Assembly (NCBI RefSeq): GCF_006334915.2
Contig: NZ_VDMA02000018.1
Span: forward strand, 62,001-126,000
Reading direction: 5' to 3'
DNA from: Microbispora catharanthi
GTDB taxonomy: Bacteria; Actinomycetota; Actinomycetes; Streptosporangiales; Streptosporangiaceae
DNA length: 64,000 nt
Shown here: in pieces, positions 63,257 to 64,000 of the stretch
Position numbering within the stretch: position 1 is the first letter of the stretch
How the letters are laid out: each line of letters starts with the position of its first letter
Program-made: the position numbers and the translations under genes
Notes under the pieces: generated by a model
Seen by the model: only the letters and a program-made list of their open reading frames with translations
Told to the model about the DNA's origin: nothing
Database searches by the model: none

Positions 63257-64000
63257 GTGGGAGCTGCATATCTGGACCATGCCTCGACCACACCGATGCT
63301 GCCCGAGGCGATCGAGGCGATGACCGCCCAGCTCGGGCAGGTCGGCAACCCCTCGTCCCTGCACGCGGCGGGCCGCCGCGCCCGCCGGGTCGTCGAGGAG
63401 TCGCGCGAGACGATCGCCTGCGCGCTCGGCGCCCGCCCGAGCGAGGTCGTGTTCACCGCGGGCGGCACCGAGGCCGACAACCTCGCCATCAAGGGCCTGT
63501 TCTGGGCGAGGAAGCGGCCCAGGATCCTGATCAGCTCGGTCGAGCACCACGCCGCCCTCGACCCCGCCCACTGGCTCGGCGACAACCACGGCGCCCGGGT
63601 CGAACTGCTGGACGTGGACGAGCGGGGCCGGGTGCATCCGGAGACGCTGCGCGAGGCCATCGCCCGCGACCCGGACGACGTGGCGCTGGTGAGCGTCATG
63701 TGGGCCAACAACGAGGTGGGCACCGTGCAGCCGGTGCGCGTGCTGGCCGCCATCGCGCACGAATACGGCATCCCCTTCCACACCGACGCGGTGCAGGCGG
63801 TCGGCCAGCTCCCGGTCTCGTTCGCCGAGTCCGGCGTGGACGCCATGACCGTCTCCGGCCACAAGGTCGGCGGTCCCGTGGGCGTCGGGGCGCTGCTGCT
63901 GGCCCGGGGCGTCGATCCGGTGCCCGTCCTGCACGGCGGCGGACAGGAACGCGACATCCGCTCCGGCACCCTCGACGCGCCGGCCATCGCCGGGTTCGCG
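63257..64000 (+). CDS. Cysteine desulfurase (NifS/IscS type), cut by window edge
   Basis: The first 248 residues of a cysteine desulfurase, which moves sulfur from cysteine for tRNA thiolation or Fe-S clusters. Landmarks: [16 protein letters not shown] at the start, [15 protein letters not shown] near residue 70, [12 protein letters not shown] near 96, [14 protein letters not shown] near 148, [10 protein letters not shown] near 175 and the pyridoxal-phosphate Lys in [11 protein letters not shown] near 203. GTG at 63257 follows GGGAGGGG. In actinomycetes mnmA often follows, but the 3' end is beyond the window. Confidence 0.93.
   Translation, partial: MGAAYLDHASTTPMLPEAIEAMTAQLGQVGNPSSLHAAGRRARRVVEESRETIACALGARPSEVVFTAGGTEADNLAIKGLFWARKRPRILISSVEHHAALDPAHWLGDNHGARVELLDVDERGRVHPETLREAIARDPDDVALVSVMWANNEVGTVQPVRVLAAIAHEYGIPFHTDAVQAVGQLPVSFAESGVDAMTVSGHKVGGPVGVGALLLARGVDPVPVLHGGGQERDIRSGTLDAPAIAGFA

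Overview
The window is about 64 kb of high-GC DNA (NTG starts, ATGA-type overlaps, TANNNT -10 boxes close to GTG starts). It comes from a filamentous actinomycete. The GlgE pathway, tandem Ser/Thr kinases, DesK/NarL two-component pairs, a secreted CBM-chitinase and a beta-propeller phytase suggest the Streptosporangiales or a neighbouring order; the genus is inferred, not proven. No rRNA, tRNA or CRISPR array was recognised.

Region 1 (1-10.1 kb) handles inositol and phytate. A tightly overlapping minus-strand operon reads iolG, an IolE-like isomerase/dehydratase, iolC, a Cgl0159-type aldolase, iolB and iolD. A GntR/UTRA regulator lies upstream, followed by a divergent solute-binding lipoprotein and a secreted beta-propeller phytase. 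A TGTCNNGACA palindrome occurs in front of iolG, gntR (imperfect copy), the binding protein and the phytase. This suggests one regulon running from phytate release to inositol catabolism.

Region 2 (10.1-31.6 kb) is mixed accessory and housekeeping DNA. It holds a flavin-reductase-like protein, SppA, a CBM-GH18 chitinase, an HxlR/tautomerase pair, a decayed IS630 transposase, a MerR/alpha-beta-hydrolase pair with a textbook MerR promoter, and a DesK/NarL pair. It continues with a LysR/MFS pair, an isochorismatase-fold protein without the catalytic Cys, and an ABC exporter operon carrying two lipoprotein enzymes (S41 peptidase and PAF-AH-like lipase) beside a divergent DesK/NarL pair. A DUF2306-like membrane protein and a quinone oxidoreductase close the region.

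Region 3 (31.6-43.2 kb) is a complete GlgE alpha-glucan module: glgE-treS-mak-glgB on the minus strand, a divergent glgP, and a GT4 glycosyltransferase.

Region 4 (43.2-58.1 kb) has an enoyl-CoA hydratase and an alpha/beta hydrolase behind a large LAL (AAA-LuxR) regulator. It then has a little-understood run: a coiled-coil protein, a PP-loop ATPase with a Cys cluster, a DppA-type M55 peptidase, a Tat-exported amine oxidase and a YbaK-domain protein. Three tandem Ser/Thr kinases follow; they have C-terminal membrane segments and no PASTA domains.

Region 5 (58.1-64 kb) holds a lipoprotein, etfBA, an MFS exporter, a TetR regulator with a perfect operator, and the start of a cysteine desulfurase cut by the window edge.
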